A DNA stretch of 64,000 nt from NCBI RefSeq assembly GCF_000347035.1, contig NZ_ANIJ01000006.1:310001-374000 (forward strand). Reading direction: 5' to 3'. The notes below the pieces were generated by a model that worked only from the letters and a program-made list of their open reading frames with translations, was not told the origin of the DNA and did no database searches. The position numbers and the translations under genes are program-made. Shown piece after piece: positions 36,337 through 46,167 of the stretch (position 1 is the stretch's first letter; the number at the start of each line of letters is the position of its first letter). This DNA comes from Leptospira sp. B5-022. GTDB lineage: Bacteria; Spirochaetota; Leptospiria; Leptospirales; Leptospiraceae.

Positions 36337-37755
36337 TTAAAACTGGAAGTAAATAAATTCTCCGCCTCCATCCCCGAATATACCCATTAATAAAAGTATA
36401 ATGATGGAGAAAGAAGGTAATAACCAGCGGAATCTGATCTGTATTTTCTCTTTGATGTTCGGGTAATATTGAACGGTATTCCAGAGAAACGTGAATAGAA
36501 TGAATGCAGCCAATTCTTCCCAGCGTACCAATGCTTTTCCGCCTATGATATTTAAAAATCCTGTAAAATAGTCCCAAGCTAAATTCAGGGAATTTTTACC
36601 GGCTGCTGCCGTTCGGAAGAAGATACCTGAGATCGCAAATAAATGAACGATCAATGCAACTTTCCAGAACCGTTTCCAGCCTTTCGGTTCTTCTTCTTTT
36701 TTAGGATCTCCTGGTGAGAAAAATCTTTCCACTCCCAAGATTAGACCTAAATAGGCACCCCAAATTATATAACCGAAATTCGCTCCATGCCATAGACCTC
36801 CCAAAGTCATAGTGATCATGGAATTCATTTGGGTTCGCCAAAAACCGCCTCTGCTTCCACCTAACGGAATATAAAGATAGTCTCTTAGCCAAGTGGATAA
36901 GGTAACATGCCAGCGTCCCCAGAATTCCCTAAAACTTGGAGAAAGGAAAGGCCCTCTGAAATTTTCCGGGATCTCATAACCTAGAAGGTATGCTGATCCT
37001 CTTGCGATATCCGTATACCCGCTGAAATCGCAATAAACTTGGCAGATAAATCCCAATGTGGAAATATATAAACTGAAAAAATTATATTCTCCCGGGTGCT
37101 GATAAATCCCGGAAATGATACCTGCGATATTATCCGCAATCACTACCTTCTTAAACAGACCCGACAGAATGAGAAAGATCCCCCATTGTACTCGACTGAA
37201 ATCGATAGCCGGTTTGTCCAGTTTCGGAAGGAAGTCCGTGGTTCTCATGATCGGGCCAGCGATCAATTGTGGGAAGAATAGAATGAATAAGAAATAATCT
37301 AAAGCGGAGATCCTTTCCGGAACATGATCCCTGTGAATATCCACCTGAAGAGCGATCAACTGGAATGTATAAAAACTAATCGCGAGTGGAAGAGGAATAT
37401 GGATCCCTTTTCCGAATTCGGAAAACTGCAAAGAACCTGTAAAGAAATCCAGAGTGTCCAGGAAAAAGTAAAAATATTTAAAGAAGGCTAGGTTAATAAA
37501 ATTAAGAATTATGATCCAAACCAGAGGTTTTGTCGTGGATTTTCCTTCTCTTTTATACTTCCAAAGTATGAGTGAAAAATAAAAGTTTAGCGCGATCACT
37601 ATCAAGAAGTGAATGGAAAAAGCAGGCCCCGAGTAAAAATAGAAAAGAAGAGAAGAAACTAAAAGTAGGGGTTTTCTTGCTTTTTGAGGAAGAGACCAAT
37701 ACAATAAGAAAGTGAGCGAAAATAAAGCTAGATAGGGTAGGGAGTTAAAAAGCAT
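36337..37755 (-). CDS. MBOAT-family membrane O-acyltransferase
   Basis: A 472-residue polytopic protein of the AlgI/DltB type, with about ten helices. Catalytic His is in GGLWHGANFGYIIWG near residue 325, and YCDFSGYTDIARGSAYLLG is the second conserved stretch. Such proteins transfer acyl groups to surface glycans. No companion AlgJ/AlgX-type partner is adjacent. It lies 23 bases after sppA and is probably cotranscribed. Confidence 0.92.
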   Translation of the reverse strand: MLFNSLPYLALFSLTFLLYWSLPQKARKPLLLVSSLLFYFYSGPAFSIHFLIVIALNFYFSLILWKYKREGKSTTKPLVWIIILNFINLAFFKYFYFFLDTLDFFTGSLQFSEFGKGIHIPLPLAISFYTFQLIALQVDIHRDHVPERISALDYFLFILFFPQLIAGPIMRTTDFLPKLDKPAIDFSRVQWGIFLILSGLFKKVVIADNIAGIISGIYQHPGEYNFFSLYISTLGFICQVYCDFSGYTDIARGSAYLLGYEIPENFRGPFLSPSFREFWGRWHVTLSTWLRDYLYIPLGGSRGGFWRTQMNSMITMTLGGLWHGANFGYIIWGAYLGLILGVERFFSPGDPKKEEEPKGWKRFWKVALIVHLFAISGIFFRTAAAGKNSLNLAWDYFTGFLNIIGGKALVRWEELAAFILFTFLWNTVQYYPNIKEKIQIRFRWLLPSFSIIILLLMGIFGDGGGEFIYFQF

Positions 37756-37778
37756 TTTAGATTTTTTTTATGAGAACC

Positions 37779-38774
37779 TTATTCGGGTGAGAATAGATAA
37801 TGCAATTTATGGTCCGGAGAGATCCGGAAAGGTAATAATGATTCCAATATCGTAGGACCGGTGTCGGTATCGCTATCTATCTGGTAGAAGTTTTCCGGCT
37901 GAGCTCCTTTATAAGAATAGAAAACGATCCTTGGAGTTTGCGAAGATGAAGCTCTATAACCCGGAAGTTTGGTCACTTGCACTACCGCGTCTTCGAAATA
38001 ACCGATAGAATCTATGAGTCCGGTTTCCAACGCTTGGTTTGCAGAGTAAATTCTTCCATCGGCTAGTTTTCTAAGTTCCGATTCCTTTAATTTAGGTCTT
38101 CCTTTTTTGATAATACTCAAAAACCTTTCGTAATTCTCCATGATAATGTCTTGGAAAACTTTCTTTTGTTCCGGAGTAAATTCTTCTACAGGATTTCCGG
38201 TGGCCTTGTTCGGACCGGAACGGATCGTGCTGCTTTTAATTCCTAATTTATCCAATGCTTCCTTCGCATTGATCCCGAATCTAAGAACCCCGATGGATCC
38301 GGTGATCGTAGTCGGATGGGCCTGGATATGATCCGTGGCCATACTTAAATAATATGCACCGGAAGCTGCCGTGTCCATGAATAGGGAAAGAACAGGGACA
38401 TTTTTCTTCTTTTTGAATTCTAAAATTTCATGATGGATTAGATCGCTTGCAGTTACGGATCCGCCGGGAGAATCTATTTTTAGGATCACTCCTTTGATCT
38501 CAGGATCTCTAGATGCCATGGACAAATAGGTTTTGACCCTGCTGACAATACTGTCCTTTTCTCCGGATAAAAGTCCGCCTGAGGATTTTTTATCGGAAAT
38601 TTCGCCTTCGATCGGAATAAGTAGAATTTTATCAGGGCTATCCGTAGAAGAACCGGTGACTAATTTTTCTTTCGGGATAGGTGAAGTTTGGTTCGGAAAC
38701 GAAAGGAACAAACATTGGCTTAAGAACAAGATTCCTAATACAAATAGTAGGGATTTGCGCAATAGGAATTTCAT
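37779..38774 (-). CDS. sppA: Signal peptide peptidase SppA (serine protease)
   Basis: A 331-residue S49 peptidase. It degrades signal peptides left in the membrane. One N-terminal helix anchors it. DSPGGSVTASD is the oxyanion region, DTAASGAYYLSMATD gives the catalytic Ser, and RSGPNKATGNP the catalytic Lys. The ATG at 38774 begins the hydrophobic anchor; the frame is open 24 codons further but with no signal-like sequence. The size fits the short Gram-positive-like SppA. Confidence 0.92.
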   Translation of the reverse strand: MKFLLRKSLLFVLGILFLSQCLFLSFPNQTSPIPKEKLVTGSSTDSPDKILLIPIEGEISDKKSSGGLLSGEKDSIVSRVKTYLSMASRDPEIKGVILKIDSPGGSVTASDLIHHEILEFKKKKNVPVLSLFMDTAASGAYYLSMATDHIQAHPTTITGSIGVLRFGINAKEALDKLGIKSSTIRSGPNKATGNPVEEFTPEQKKVFQDIIMENYERFLSIIKKGRPKLKESELRKLADGRIYSANQALETGLIDSIGYFEDAVVQVTKLPGYRASSSQTPRIVFYSYKGAQPENFYQIDSDTDTGPTILESLLPFRISPDHKLHYLFSPE

Positions 38775-38910
38775 CTGAGAGCCTCGGGCCCATTCTGGGA
38801 GGCCTAGGTATCGCTTCAATTCCTTTCCATTTTGTTTGGCGCCCAAAAAAAAGTCTCAGATCCGTTTTTTACTTTCCCTCTCAGCTAGTTTTCCCAACCT
38901 CCTTCCCGCA

Positions 38911-39816
38911 ATGTATGAATTTCGGACGGAGAACTCTCGTTTTTTGACCGACGGTACCCAATGGCTTTCCTGGGACTGGACCCATCCGATTACCAAGGAA
39001 AGTTTTCCCATCATTCTCCCGTATGATAAAAGTTTAAGTATATTCGAATCCGGTAATTTTCTCATGTTCCCTTGGGTGAACCGCCATGCATCCTCCGAAT
39101 TCGTTCTAAACGGAAAAGAGTGGCATGCAAAGGAATTGATCCGTGATTCCAACGGCTTTCCGGTTCACGGTTTAGTACATTCTTTAGAAAGAAAAGTTTT
39201 GAAACTCAAGAATAACCAGAAGGGTGCGGAGTTCAGAGTGATCTTCCCGGAAGAATGGAAGGATTCTCCGCTTTCCGGAGTTGCCATCCGAGAAGAATAT
39301 TCAGTCGAAGAGACTTCTTCCGGGACTCTTCTAAGTGTGAAGACTCGATTTAATAATTTAAGATCCGATTCTATCCGATTTGCATACGGTTATCACCCGT
39401 ACCTAAATTTAGGAAAAAATGATGAAGATTGGAAACTACATATACAGTTGGATAAAAATTTGGAATTAGGGGAGAACTTAGTTCCGATCCAACCTTTGCT
39501 TTCCAATCCAATTTCTTCCATTTTGGATGGAGAAAAGATCCCGAACCTAGATCATTTATTCTACGGGAAAGAACCGAGAGTAATTTTGGAAAACCGTATC
39601 AAAAAGTACTCTATCACAGTTTTAAGTCCTCCACCGGAAGAAGGACAAATACCATTAAAGTATTATCAAATTTATACAAAACCGGATCGTTCCGCGATCG
39701 CTGTCGAACCTTGTAGCTCGCCGGGTAATGCACTTTTGTCCGGACAGGATCTGAAAGAGCTAAAAGGTCACTCCGAGGCATTCGGAGAATTCAGGATTTT
39801 GGTGAGATCGTTATGA
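38911..39816 (+). CDS. Aldose 1-epimerase-family protein
   Basis: A roughly 301-residue galactose mutarotase-type beta-sandwich. The family His residues appear in NGFPVHGLVH and YGYHPYLNL, with a C-terminal acid after VEPCSSPGNAL. It equilibrates sugar anomers, or may be a hexose-6-phosphate epimerase homologue. The ATG at 38911 avoids overlap with the divergent sppA. The upstream frame is open to 38836. Confidence 0.82.
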   Translation: MYEFRTENSRFLTDGTQWLSWDWTHPITKESFPIILPYDKSLSIFESGNFLMFPWVNRHASSEFVLNGKEWHAKELIRDSNGFPVHGLVHSLERKVLKLKNNQKGAEFRVIFPEEWKDSPLSGVAIREEYSVEETSSGTLLSVKTRFNNLRSDSIRFAYGYHPYLNLGKNDEDWKLHIQLDKNLELGENLVPIQPLLSNPISSILDGEKIPNLDHLFYGKEPRVILENRIKKYSITVLSPPPEEGQIPLKYYQIYTKPDRSAIAVEPCSSPGNALLSGQDLKELKGHSEAFGEFRILVRSL

Positions 39817-39840
39817 TTCGGCCTTATAATCGCTTTCTTC

Positions 39841-39882
39841 TTGACAAGGAAGGGGTCATTTTCAGTCTAAGTTTTAGGGGAG
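39841..39882 (+). promoter_or_regulatory. Candidate promoter and ribosome-binding site of the XPB gene
   Basis: TTGACA at 39841-39846 is a perfect -35 element, but no good -10 lies at standard spacing. AGGGGAG at 39876-39882 is a strong ribosome-binding site 10 bases before the GTG start at 39893, which decides that start. Confidence 0.45.
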
Positions 39883-39892
39883 ATTCCACGCC

Positions 39893-41587
39893 GTGAGTAA
39901 ACCGTTAATCGTTCAAAGTGATAAGACTATGCTTTTAGAGGTGGACAATCCTGAATTCGAAGCCTGCCAGTTAGTCGTAGCTAAATTTGCGGAATTGGAA
40001 AAAAGTCCCGAATATCTACACACTTATAGAATTTCTCCTCTTTCCTTGTGGAACGCCGCATCGATTAAGATGAGCGCAGACGAGATCGTAGAATGTTTGG
40101 AAAAATATTCTAGATACTCCGTTCCGAAAAACGTAGTCAACGAGATCAAAGAACAGATCGGAAGATACGGAAAAGTAAAACTAGTCAAGGAAGAGAACGG
40201 AGATCTTTGTATCATCTCCAATGAAAAAGGTTTTTTACAAGAGATCTCCAATCATAGAGCGGTCCAGCCCTATATTGAGAAGACAGAAAACGAAAAGATC
40301 TATATCAAAAAAGAATTTAGAGGCCATATCAAACAAGCCTTGATCAAGATCGGTTTCCCTGTAGAGGATCTCGCAGGTTACGACGAAGGAAACAAATACG
40401 GATTCAACCTGAGACCTACTACCAAATCGGGTAGAAAATTCGGTATGAGAGACTACCAAAGAGCCTCTGTGGAAGTATTCCATGCGGGTGGAGGGAACGA
40501 GGGTGGTTCCGGAGTGGTGGTTCTTCCTTGCGGTGCAGGTAAAACGATCGTAGGGATCGGTGTGATGCAGATCGTGGGAGCGGAAACGTTGATCCTTGTT
40601 ACAAACACACTTTCGATCCGCCAGTGGAAAAACGAAATTTTGGACAAAACGGATATTCCTGAATCGGATATCGGGGAATACTCCGGAGAAGTGAAGGAGA
40701 TCAAACCGATCACCATCGCGACTTATAATATTCTCACACATAGAAAGAAAAAAGGCGGGGATTTCACTCACTTCCATCTATTCAGTGCGAATAACTGGGG
40801 ACTCATCGTTTATGACGAGGTTCACTTACTTCCTGCTCCTGTGTTCAGAATGACTTCCGAATTGCAGGCGAAAAGGAGATTGGGACTCACAGCAACCCTA
40901 GTCCGAGAAGACGGGTTGGAAGAAGATGTATTCAGTTTGATCGGACCTAAAAAATACGATGTGCCTTGGAAGGAACTGGAAAGTAAATCCTGGATCGCCG
41001 AAGCAAAGTGTAAAGAGATCCGTGTTTCTATGGAAGACGATCTTCGTATGAGATATTCTATCGCAGATGATAGAGAAAAATTCCGTCTCGCCTCCGAAAA
41101 TCCGGAGAAGCTGAAAGCGATCGGAATGATCATGAAAAAACACTCTGAATCTCATCTACTCGTGATCGGGCAGTACATCAATCAGTTGGAAGAGATCTCC
41201 AAGACATTCAAAATTCCTCTGATCACAGGAAAAACTCCTTTGGGTGAAAGACAGGAATTGTACGATGCGTTCAGATCGGGAAGGATCAAGTCCCTAGTCG
41301 TGAGTAAGGTTGCAAACTTCTCCATCGACCTACCGGATGCGAATATCGCCATCCAGGTTTCCGGAACTTTCGGTTCTCGTCAGGAAGAGGCACAGCGTCT
41401 TGGCCGGATCTTAAGACCGAAAGGTGAGGACAATACTGCGGTTTTCTATTCTTTGATCTCGAGAGATACGAACGAAGAAAGATTCGGTCAGAACAGACAA
41501 CTTTTCCTTACGGAACAAGGTTACGAATACGAAATATACACTCTAGACCAATTCAGAGAATCCCTCGAAGAAAAAGTCGGAGCATAA
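39893..41587 (+). CDS. XPB/Rad25-like DNA repair helicase
   Basis: A 564-residue superfamily 2 helicase of the XPB type. It has an N-terminal damage-recognition-like region (about 1-180), then Walker A LPCGAGKT (near 211), DEVH, the XPB RED motif in LVREDGLEED, and motif VI QRLGRILRP. XPB is the eukaryal and archaeal helicase that opens DNA in repair, and bacterial versions occur in a few phyla. No Bax1-like nuclease is adjacent. It starts with GTG and ends 18 bases before the aminotransferase gene. Confidence 0.93.
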   Translation: MSKPLIVQSDKTMLLEVDNPEFEACQLVVAKFAELEKSPEYLHTYRISPLSLWNAASIKMSADEIVECLEKYSRYSVPKNVVNEIKEQIGRYGKVKLVKEENGDLCIISNEKGFLQEISNHRAVQPYIEKTENEKIYIKKEFRGHIKQALIKIGFPVEDLAGYDEGNKYGFNLRPTTKSGRKFGMRDYQRASVEVFHAGGGNEGGSGVVVLPCGAGKTIVGIGVMQIVGAETLILVTNTLSIRQWKNEILDKTDIPESDIGEYSGEVKEIKPITIATYNILTHRKKKGGDFTHFHLFSANNWGLIVYDEVHLLPAPVFRMTSELQAKRRLGLTATLVREDGLEEDVFSLIGPKKYDVPWKELESKSWIAEAKCKEIRVSMEDDLRMRYSIADDREKFRLASENPEKLKAIGMIMKKHSESHLLVIGQYINQLEEISKTFKIPLITGKTPLGERQELYDAFRSGRIKSLVVSKVANFSIDLPDANIAIQVSGTFGSRQEEAQRLGRILRPKGEDNTAVFYSLISRDTNEERFGQNRQLFLTEQGYEYEIYTLDQFRESLEEKVGA

Positions 41588-41605
41588 ATAAAAAGAGAGG
41601 ACCAA

Positions 41606-42823
41606 ATGGAATGGAACGCAAGAAGGCTAGATGTGATCGAGCCTTCACCCACCCTAGCTATCAGCGCTAAGGCGGCAGAACTAAAAAAGAAAGGCGAAGA
41701 CATCGTTAGTTTCGGCGCGGGAGAGCCCGACTTCGAGACACCGGCCCATATTAAAGAAGCTGCTAAAAAGGCGATCGATAAGGGTCAGACCCGATACACT
41801 GCCGTTTCCGGTACGGTGGAACTCCGAGACGCAATCATCACTAAATTCAAAAGAGATAATGGACTGGAATATACCAGAAACCAGATCATTGTAGGAACCG
41901 GCGGTAAGCAGGTTATCTATAATTTCTTCTTAGCTACCTTAAACCCAGGAGACGAGGTCGTGATCCCGGCTCCCTATTGGGTAAGCTATGCGGATATTGT
42001 ACGCCTTGCGGAAGGTAAGGCAGTCATAGTTCCTACCAGCAAAGAAGATAATTTCCGTATTTCTCCAGCCCAATTAGAAAAAGCGATCACACCTAAAACA
42101 AAGGTAGTGGTAATCAATTCTCCTTCTAACCCGACCGGCTCCGCATATTCGAGAAAGGAATTGGAAGCCATCGGAGAAGTGATCTTAAAGCATAAGGTCA
42201 TGGTTTTAAGCGACGATATTTATGAGAGTATCGTTTTTGACGGATTCCAATTTTCGAATCTGGCAATGCTTTCTCCCGAACTAAAGGAACTTACATTCGT
42301 TGCGAACGGTGTATCCAAAGCATACTCTATGACAGGTTGGAGGATCGGTTACGGTGCAGGACCTTTGCATATTATCCAGAACATGGATACCATCCAAAGC
42401 CAGTCCACATCCAATCCTTCTTCTATCTCTCAAGCTGCCGCAGAAGCTGCACTTACAGGAGACCAGGCTTGTGTAGGCGAGATGGCAAAAGCATTCCAAA
42501 AGAGAAGGGATTTGATCGTAGGACTTTTAAACGTAATCCCGGGTGTGGAAGTAAATATGCCTCAAGGTGCATTTTATGTATTCCCTTACCTCACAGGAGT
42601 TTACGAAACGGAAGGTTTTAAAAAATTGCAGGCTACTAGTTCGGAGAAAAGCAAGAGTAAATTATTCTGCGCTCATCTTTTAGATAAGTATAAAGTGGCC
42701 GCAGTTCCGGGAATCGCATTCGGGGACGATAATGCACTTCGTCTATCTTATGCCATGGGAGAAGAAGATATCAAAAAAGGTGTCTCTCGTATCTCCGAAA
42801 TGGTAAAGGACTTGTCCCGTTAA
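41606..42823 (+). CDS. aspC: Aspartate aminotransferase
   Basis: A 405-residue fold type I PLP enzyme of subgroup Igamma/Ibeta. VINSPSNPTGSAYS, LSDDIYESI and the lysine in VSKAYSMTGWRIGY (about 240) are the PLP-binding elements. An Arg in ALRLSYA fits the carboxylate-binding pocket. It should move the amino group between aspartate and 2-oxoglutarate, though prephenate transaminase activity is possible in this family. GAGAGG is a strong ribosome-binding site. Confidence 0.9.
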   Translation: MEWNARRLDVIEPSPTLAISAKAAELKKKGEDIVSFGAGEPDFETPAHIKEAAKKAIDKGQTRYTAVSGTVELRDAIITKFKRDNGLEYTRNQIIVGTGGKQVIYNFFLATLNPGDEVVIPAPYWVSYADIVRLAEGKAVIVPTSKEDNFRISPAQLEKAITPKTKVVVINSPSNPTGSAYSRKELEAIGEVILKHKVMVLSDDIYESIVFDGFQFSNLAMLSPELKELTFVANGVSKAYSMTGWRIGYGAGPLHIIQNMDTIQSQSTSNPSSISQAAAEAALTGDQACVGEMAKAFQKRRDLIVGLLNVIPGVEVNMPQGAFYVFPYLTGVYETEGFKKLQATSSEKSKSKLFCAHLLDKYKVAAVPGIAFGDDNALRLSYAMGEEDIKKGVSRISEMVKDLSR

Positions 42824-42827
42824 AAGA

Positions 42828-43817
42828 ATGTATTTGCGACGGTTAGTAGTTCTTATACTGATCGTAAGCTGTACATACTCCATTTTTGCGCAAGGCAGAA
42901 AGCAGTACATCGTTTTGGATCCGGGAACCGAGCTCTATCTGTTCCCGGAAAAAAAATCGGAAGTATTACGCAAACTTTCCTTCGGAGAGATACTCTCTTC
43001 TGAAAATCAAAAAGAAGCAGACTCTAAATTCCAATTACTTACGGACAAGGATGGACTCACCGGTTGGGTGGATTCCCGTGCTTTATTTAGAATGGGAAGT
43101 AAAGGAAGTTATCCTGTCATCACTAAGGCAATTGAAAAACTACTTTACCAAGATTCAGGACCGAACGAATTAGAATCCGTTTTTACCTATTTAACAAAAA
43201 TAGAAGAAGGTCCTATCTTCCAAGGAAACGAGTATTTGTTCCTGAAGATCCGTAGGTTAGTGGTTCTACAAAGATACGCGGAAGTTTTACAATCCCCTGA
43301 ATACAGATCTAAAGCCAGACAAAAGCTGGAAGATCTTTTAAAGAACAATCCCGCGGAACTCGGGGTATATTCCAAAACAGGAAACTGGACGGATACACTT
43401 TCCAATGCACCGGAAGGATCTAAATTAAAAGTCAGACCGGAAACCTTTTGGAAAGTAGCGGAAGCGTATCCGAATTCCAAACCGGGAGACTTTGCAGCAT
43501 ACCTGGCCGTAAAATACACACCCGAGGTCAGATGTGGAAGAGACCCGATCTGCGTTTTGCAAGACGAAGAAAACCGCAGACTAAAATATCTACTTTTACA
43601 ACCGAACGGGAACTATGCTCCTATCTTCTCTTCCCATTTGGAAAAGAGACTCCTTCATTTTTCCAAGGATAGGGAAACCTTGGTTTGTGATACCAAACTT
43701 CCTAAAGAAGCAGTGCTCAAAAATTTCAGGAATAAAGTGCAAGAACTCCCTGCAAGATATGGAAAAAAGTTCTATTCCAAACTCAGAGTGATAGAAGAGG
43801 AATGTTTAAAGAAGTGA
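42828..43817 (+). CDS. Exported SH3-domain protein
   Basis: A 329-residue protein with a signal peptide (about 1-22). Cys15 in LIVSCTYS could be a lipobox or lie inside the signal; IFAQG gives an alternative signal-peptidase I site. A bacterial SH3b domain covers about 27-90 (LYLFPEKKSEVLRKL, GWVDSRALF). The rest is helical and unrecognised. It could bind peptidoglycan. It overlaps the next gene by 16 bases. Confidence 0.7.
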   Translation: MYLRRLVVLILIVSCTYSIFAQGRKQYIVLDPGTELYLFPEKKSEVLRKLSFGEILSSENQKEADSKFQLLTDKDGLTGWVDSRALFRMGSKGSYPVITKAIEKLLYQDSGPNELESVFTYLTKIEEGPIFQGNEYLFLKIRRLVVLQRYAEVLQSPEYRSKARQKLEDLLKNNPAELGVYSKTGNWTDTLSNAPEGSKLKVRPETFWKVAEAYPNSKPGDFAAYLAVKYTPEVRCGRDPICVLQDEENRRLKYLLLQPNGNYAPIFSSHLEKRLLHFSKDRETLVCDTKLPKEAVLKNFRNKVQELPARYGKKFYSKLRVIEEECLKK

Positions 43818-44617
43818 AACTTTTCTTTAAAGAATATCCACCCAAAGAAACGGCAACTCTTACCACTCCTATCTTAATTTTACACGGGTTATTCGGTTCT
43901 TCCAAAAACTGGGTCAGTGTTTCCGATTTTTTAAGCCAGTATTCCAAAGTGTACAGCCTAGATCTTAGAAACCACGGAGATTCTCCACATTCTTCGGAAC
44001 ATTCTTTGAGTGTAATGGCGGAAGATATAAAAGAATTTTTAGAGGATCACGGACTTGAGAAAGTGATTCTACTTGGGCATTCCATGGGCGGCCTAGTCGC
44101 CATGACATTCACACTCAGGTATCCTGAAAAAGTAGAAGATCTGATCATCCAGGATATCGCTCCCAGAGATTATGATTTCAAGTATGAAGGGGAACTTACA
44201 CTTTTAAGAACCGATCTTTCTTCTTTTAAGAATAGACAGGAAATAGATTCGGCTACTTCTCAGTTCGTTACAAATCCGTTTATCCGGAATTTTCTACTCA
44301 TGAACCTGGACCGAGCCGAATCCGGACAGTATCGTTGGAAATTGAATGTGGATGCCATCTCTCGCTCCAAAAATATGTTCCGTTCGGAGTTTTCCGGAAG
44401 ACTCAATCAATATTCCGGAAAAGTAATATTTATTATAGGGGGGGATTCCGAATATTTCCATACAAGCGATAAGATCGTATGTTTGGAATATTTTCCAAAC
44501 GCTATGTTTGAGACGATTCCCGGCGGGGATCATTATATCCATTTTACGAAGGCGGAAGAATTTCGAAAGATACTCGCTTCCTTTATGGATTCTATCGTTT
44601 CCGGTTCGGAAAAATAA
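43802..44617 (+). CDS. Alpha/beta hydrolase, YbfF-like esterase
   Basis: A 271-residue alpha/beta hydrolase. The oxyanion loop HGLFGSSKNW, nucleophile elbow GHSMGG (Ser near 96), an Asp in IIGGDSEYF and the His in GGDHYIHF form the expected triad. The order fits YbfF-type esterases. The substrate is unknown. It converges with and overlaps the symporter gene by 26 bases. Confidence 0.87.
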   Translation: MFKEVKLFFKEYPPKETATLTTPILILHGLFGSSKNWVSVSDFLSQYSKVYSLDLRNHGDSPHSSEHSLSVMAEDIKEFLEDHGLEKVILLGHSMGGLVAMTFTLRYPEKVEDLIIQDIAPRDYDFKYEGELTLLRTDLSSFKNRQEIDSATSQFVTNPFIRNFLLMNLDRAESGQYRWKLNVDAISRSKNMFRSEFSGRLNQYSGKVIFIIGGDSEYFHTSDKIVCLEYFPNAMFETIPGGDHYIHFTKAEEFRKILASFMDSIVSGSEK

Positions 44618-46049
44618 ATCCTGCGAGTAACGCGAAAGTCCAGAATAAGACCATTCCCAGCGGAACAAGAACCGTAAAATTATAGTTTTTTACCGTTCCT
44701 GAAATCCCGGTCACCAAGATAGAGCCTGCTAACGCAATCGCCAAACCCAGATCCGAAACGATGACCCTTTTTCTTAAGAACGGGATTACTTCCGTTAAAA
44801 ATACGGCAACCATAGAACCTACAGTAAATGAGGAAATTTTTAATCCTAACTCTAGGAGTCCTTTTGTATAATTTTCTGGTAGGGAAAAAAAGAAGAAGGA
44901 ACTAAAAAAAAGTAAGATCCCGAAGAATAGAGAAGAGAGCTTTTGTCCTCCTAGATTCCAACCGAAATCCGCTTTTGCAGTAAGTGAAAGGGAATTTATC
45001 GAACTGGATAATGTTGACATAGTAGATGCCAATATCCCGGAAAGTAGAAGTCCTAAAAACGGGGTAGGAACTTCTTCTATTAGAAATTTGGAAAATACCT
45101 TGTCTTGAACGATTGTTTGTCCGTTAAATTTGTAGAATAAGAATGTCCCGATTCCTAAAAATAAGATCATCTGAAAAAATACCGCGATACCCGAGCTAAT
45201 CATCGCCTTTTGGGCATCTTTTACGTTTCTTGCAGCAAGCGATCTTTGGATAAACATCTGGTCCGCACCGTGAGTTCCTAAGCTGAGTAATGCACCGCCC
45301 AAAACAGCCCAAGGCAGGAAGTAAGTCGCGGAAGGATTTTCCCATTCTAGAACTTTCAGTTTGTTTCCTTCCCAAGCGGAAGTGAGGACCGTTACAGGGT
45401 CGGGACTTGATTGGTAGAGTAGAAGTAATGCGAATACTCCTCCGAATACATAAACAAAATATTGTAATGTATCCACCCATACGACCGATCTGAATCCACC
45501 TTGCATCGTGTATAAAACGGTGATCAAGGTTACGATCGCTAAGGTCCAAACTCCGATCGAGTATTGATTGAATGTATACGATAGAATTTTAGGAAGTCCT
45601 AATTCTAATAACATTGCCACTGGAAGTGTAGACGCGTAAAGTCTGACCCCATCGCCTAAGATCCGGGTGATGGAAAAAAGCCCCGACATTGTTTTTTGGG
45701 ATCTTCTTCCGAATCTGGTCCCCACCCACTCATACACGGAAAGAAAATTATGATGATAGGTAAGTGGAATGAGAACTAAGGCGACAACCGTTCTTCCTAA
45801 AATATATCCGAAGACAACTTGCAAAAATGTGAAGTTTCCCGCATAAGCAATTCCTGGTACGGAAAGAAAGGTCAATGCAGAGGTTTCCGTCGCTACAATG
45901 GAAAGTGAAAGCGGAACCCAAGAAAGAGATCTGTTCGCTAAGAAGAATTCCTTGGATTCGGAACTTTTACGTCCGGATTTGAAACCGGAGTAGAGAATGA
46001 TCCCAAAATAGAAAAATAAAACCAAAGCGTCTGACCAAGCAAAATGCAT
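44592..46049 (-). CDS. Sodium:solute symporter (SSS family)
   Basis: A polytopic inner-membrane protein of about 485 residues with around 13 helices. The LeuT-type repeat has FFLANRSLSWVPLSLSIVATETSALTF near the N-terminus (the SSS sodium-site region) and GGFRSVVWVDTLQYFVYVFGG. The substrate cannot be told; sugar, proline and monocarboxylate carriers look alike. The ATG at 46049 is preferred over an upstream TTG because it begins the first helix. Confidence 0.87.
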   Translation of the reverse strand: MHFAWSDALVLFFYFGIILYSGFKSGRKSSESKEFFLANRSLSWVPLSLSIVATETSALTFLSVPGIAYAGNFTFLQVVFGYILGRTVVALVLIPLTYHHNFLSVYEWVGTRFGRRSQKTMSGLFSITRILGDGVRLYASTLPVAMLLELGLPKILSYTFNQYSIGVWTLAIVTLITVLYTMQGGFRSVVWVDTLQYFVYVFGGVFALLLLYQSSPDPVTVLTSAWEGNKLKVLEWENPSATYFLPWAVLGGALLSLGTHGADQMFIQRSLAARNVKDAQKAMISSGIAVFFQMILFLGIGTFLFYKFNGQTIVQDKVFSKFLIEEVPTPFLGLLLSGILASTMSTLSSSINSLSLTAKADFGWNLGGQKLSSLFFGILLFFSSFFFFSLPENYTKGLLELGLKISSFTVGSMVAVFLTEVIPFLRKRVIVSDLGLAIALAGSILVTGISGTVKNYNFTVLVPLGMVLFWTFALLAGFIFPNRKR

Positions 46050-46167
46050 ACGCGAGCATTCTTTCTTCCGGGAGACTAAGCGCAAATCAGAATTCTTTTT
46101 GTTTTAGAAAAGCAAATGACGATCGGACAATTTCCCAAAAGATGGCAGAAAATCCGGATACTCGGTT

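Noticed and set aside
40235..40777. A 180-codon minus-strand frame
   Set aside because: It is antisense to the helicase gene in a region that includes the Walker A motif. No sign of coding constraint.
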